The position numbers were made by a program, and so were the translations under genes. A DNA stretch of 20,409 nt from STD2-102 sp964414205 (GTDB taxonomy: Bacteria > Bacillota > Clostridia > Christensenellales > CAG-917): the NCBI GenBank assembly GCA_964414205.1, contig CAYPVP010000020.1:1-20409 (forward strand), read 5' to 3'. Of this stretch, positions 20,323 through 20,409 are shown piece by piece (within the stretch, counting starts at the first letter, position 1; each line of letters opens with the position of its first letter). The notes beneath the pieces are model-generated. The model had not been told where the DNA came from, did not search any database, and saw nothing but the letters and a program-made list of their open reading frames with translations.

Positions 20323-20409
20323 AAAACTGCTATCAAAATTTTTAAAGAATTGCAATAAAAATTTAAAGAATAAATTTAGTGATTATAAAAAAAGAATTCC
20401 CAAGGTTAT

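Noticed and set aside
20160..20345. Plus-strand 61-codon frame beginning MREVAGSSPAVSTN
   Set aside because: It starts inside the second tRNA and runs through its terminator; another familiar tRNA-derived false gene.

Overview
The window is a stretch of bacterial chromosome from an AT-rich member of the Bacillota, most likely an uncultured clostridial lineage. This inference rests on purine-rich Shine-Dalgarno sites (AGGAGG, GGGAG, GAGGTGA), sigma-A type promoters (TTGAAA/TTGACA with 17-base spacers and TATAAT/TAAAAT), rho-independent terminators with A/T-flanked hairpins, a CIRCE operator ahead of groESL, and clostridial-type ThyA and small membrane proteins. All three stop codons are used. 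Leucine is written mostly as TTG rather than TTA on both strands, which is unexpected for such an AT-rich sequence.

Layout: 1-2854 (minus strand) carries an alpha/beta hydrolase cut by the window edge and an acyl-CoA synthetase of the medium-chain/AMP-binding type, separated by a terminator. From 2949 (plus) comes a transcription unit with two small paralogous proteins of unknown function (winged-helix-like N-terminus, single C-terminal membrane segment), the second translationally coupled to uvrB by a GTGA overlap. uvrA follows with its own promoter and a palindrome at the predicted start site. Next are thyA-folA (plus), a bidirectional terminator, a YfcE-type phosphoesterase (minus), a divergent CDF metal transporter with a manganese-type NxxxD/DxxxD signature, and folC. 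Converging on folC is groES-groEL (minus) under a slightly degenerate CIRCE element. Then come dCMP deaminase, a PLP aminotransferase, a two-helix small membrane protein (plus), and a U32-family TrhP-type tRNA hydroxylation protein (minus) whose promoter predicts a leaderless mRNA. Two tRNA-Val genes (GAC and CAC anticodons) follow, and the last 200 bases hold repeats and no gene.

Functionally, the window is mostly housekeeping. dCMP deaminase, ThyA, DHFR and FolC together cover dUMP supply, dTMP synthesis and the folate cofactor cycle. UvrA and UvrB give damage recognition in nucleotide excision repair. GroESL gives protein folding, and TrhP with the two tRNAs serves decoding. I see no transposase, integrase, phage gene, CRISPR array, toxin-antitoxin or secondary-metabolite system. 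The least explained items are the wHTH-membrane paralog pair coupled to uvrB, the palindromes over the uvrA and phosphoesterase promoters, the leaderless trhP start, the A-rich degenerate repeats before the aminotransferase, and the 12-base tandem repeat beyond the second tRNA.
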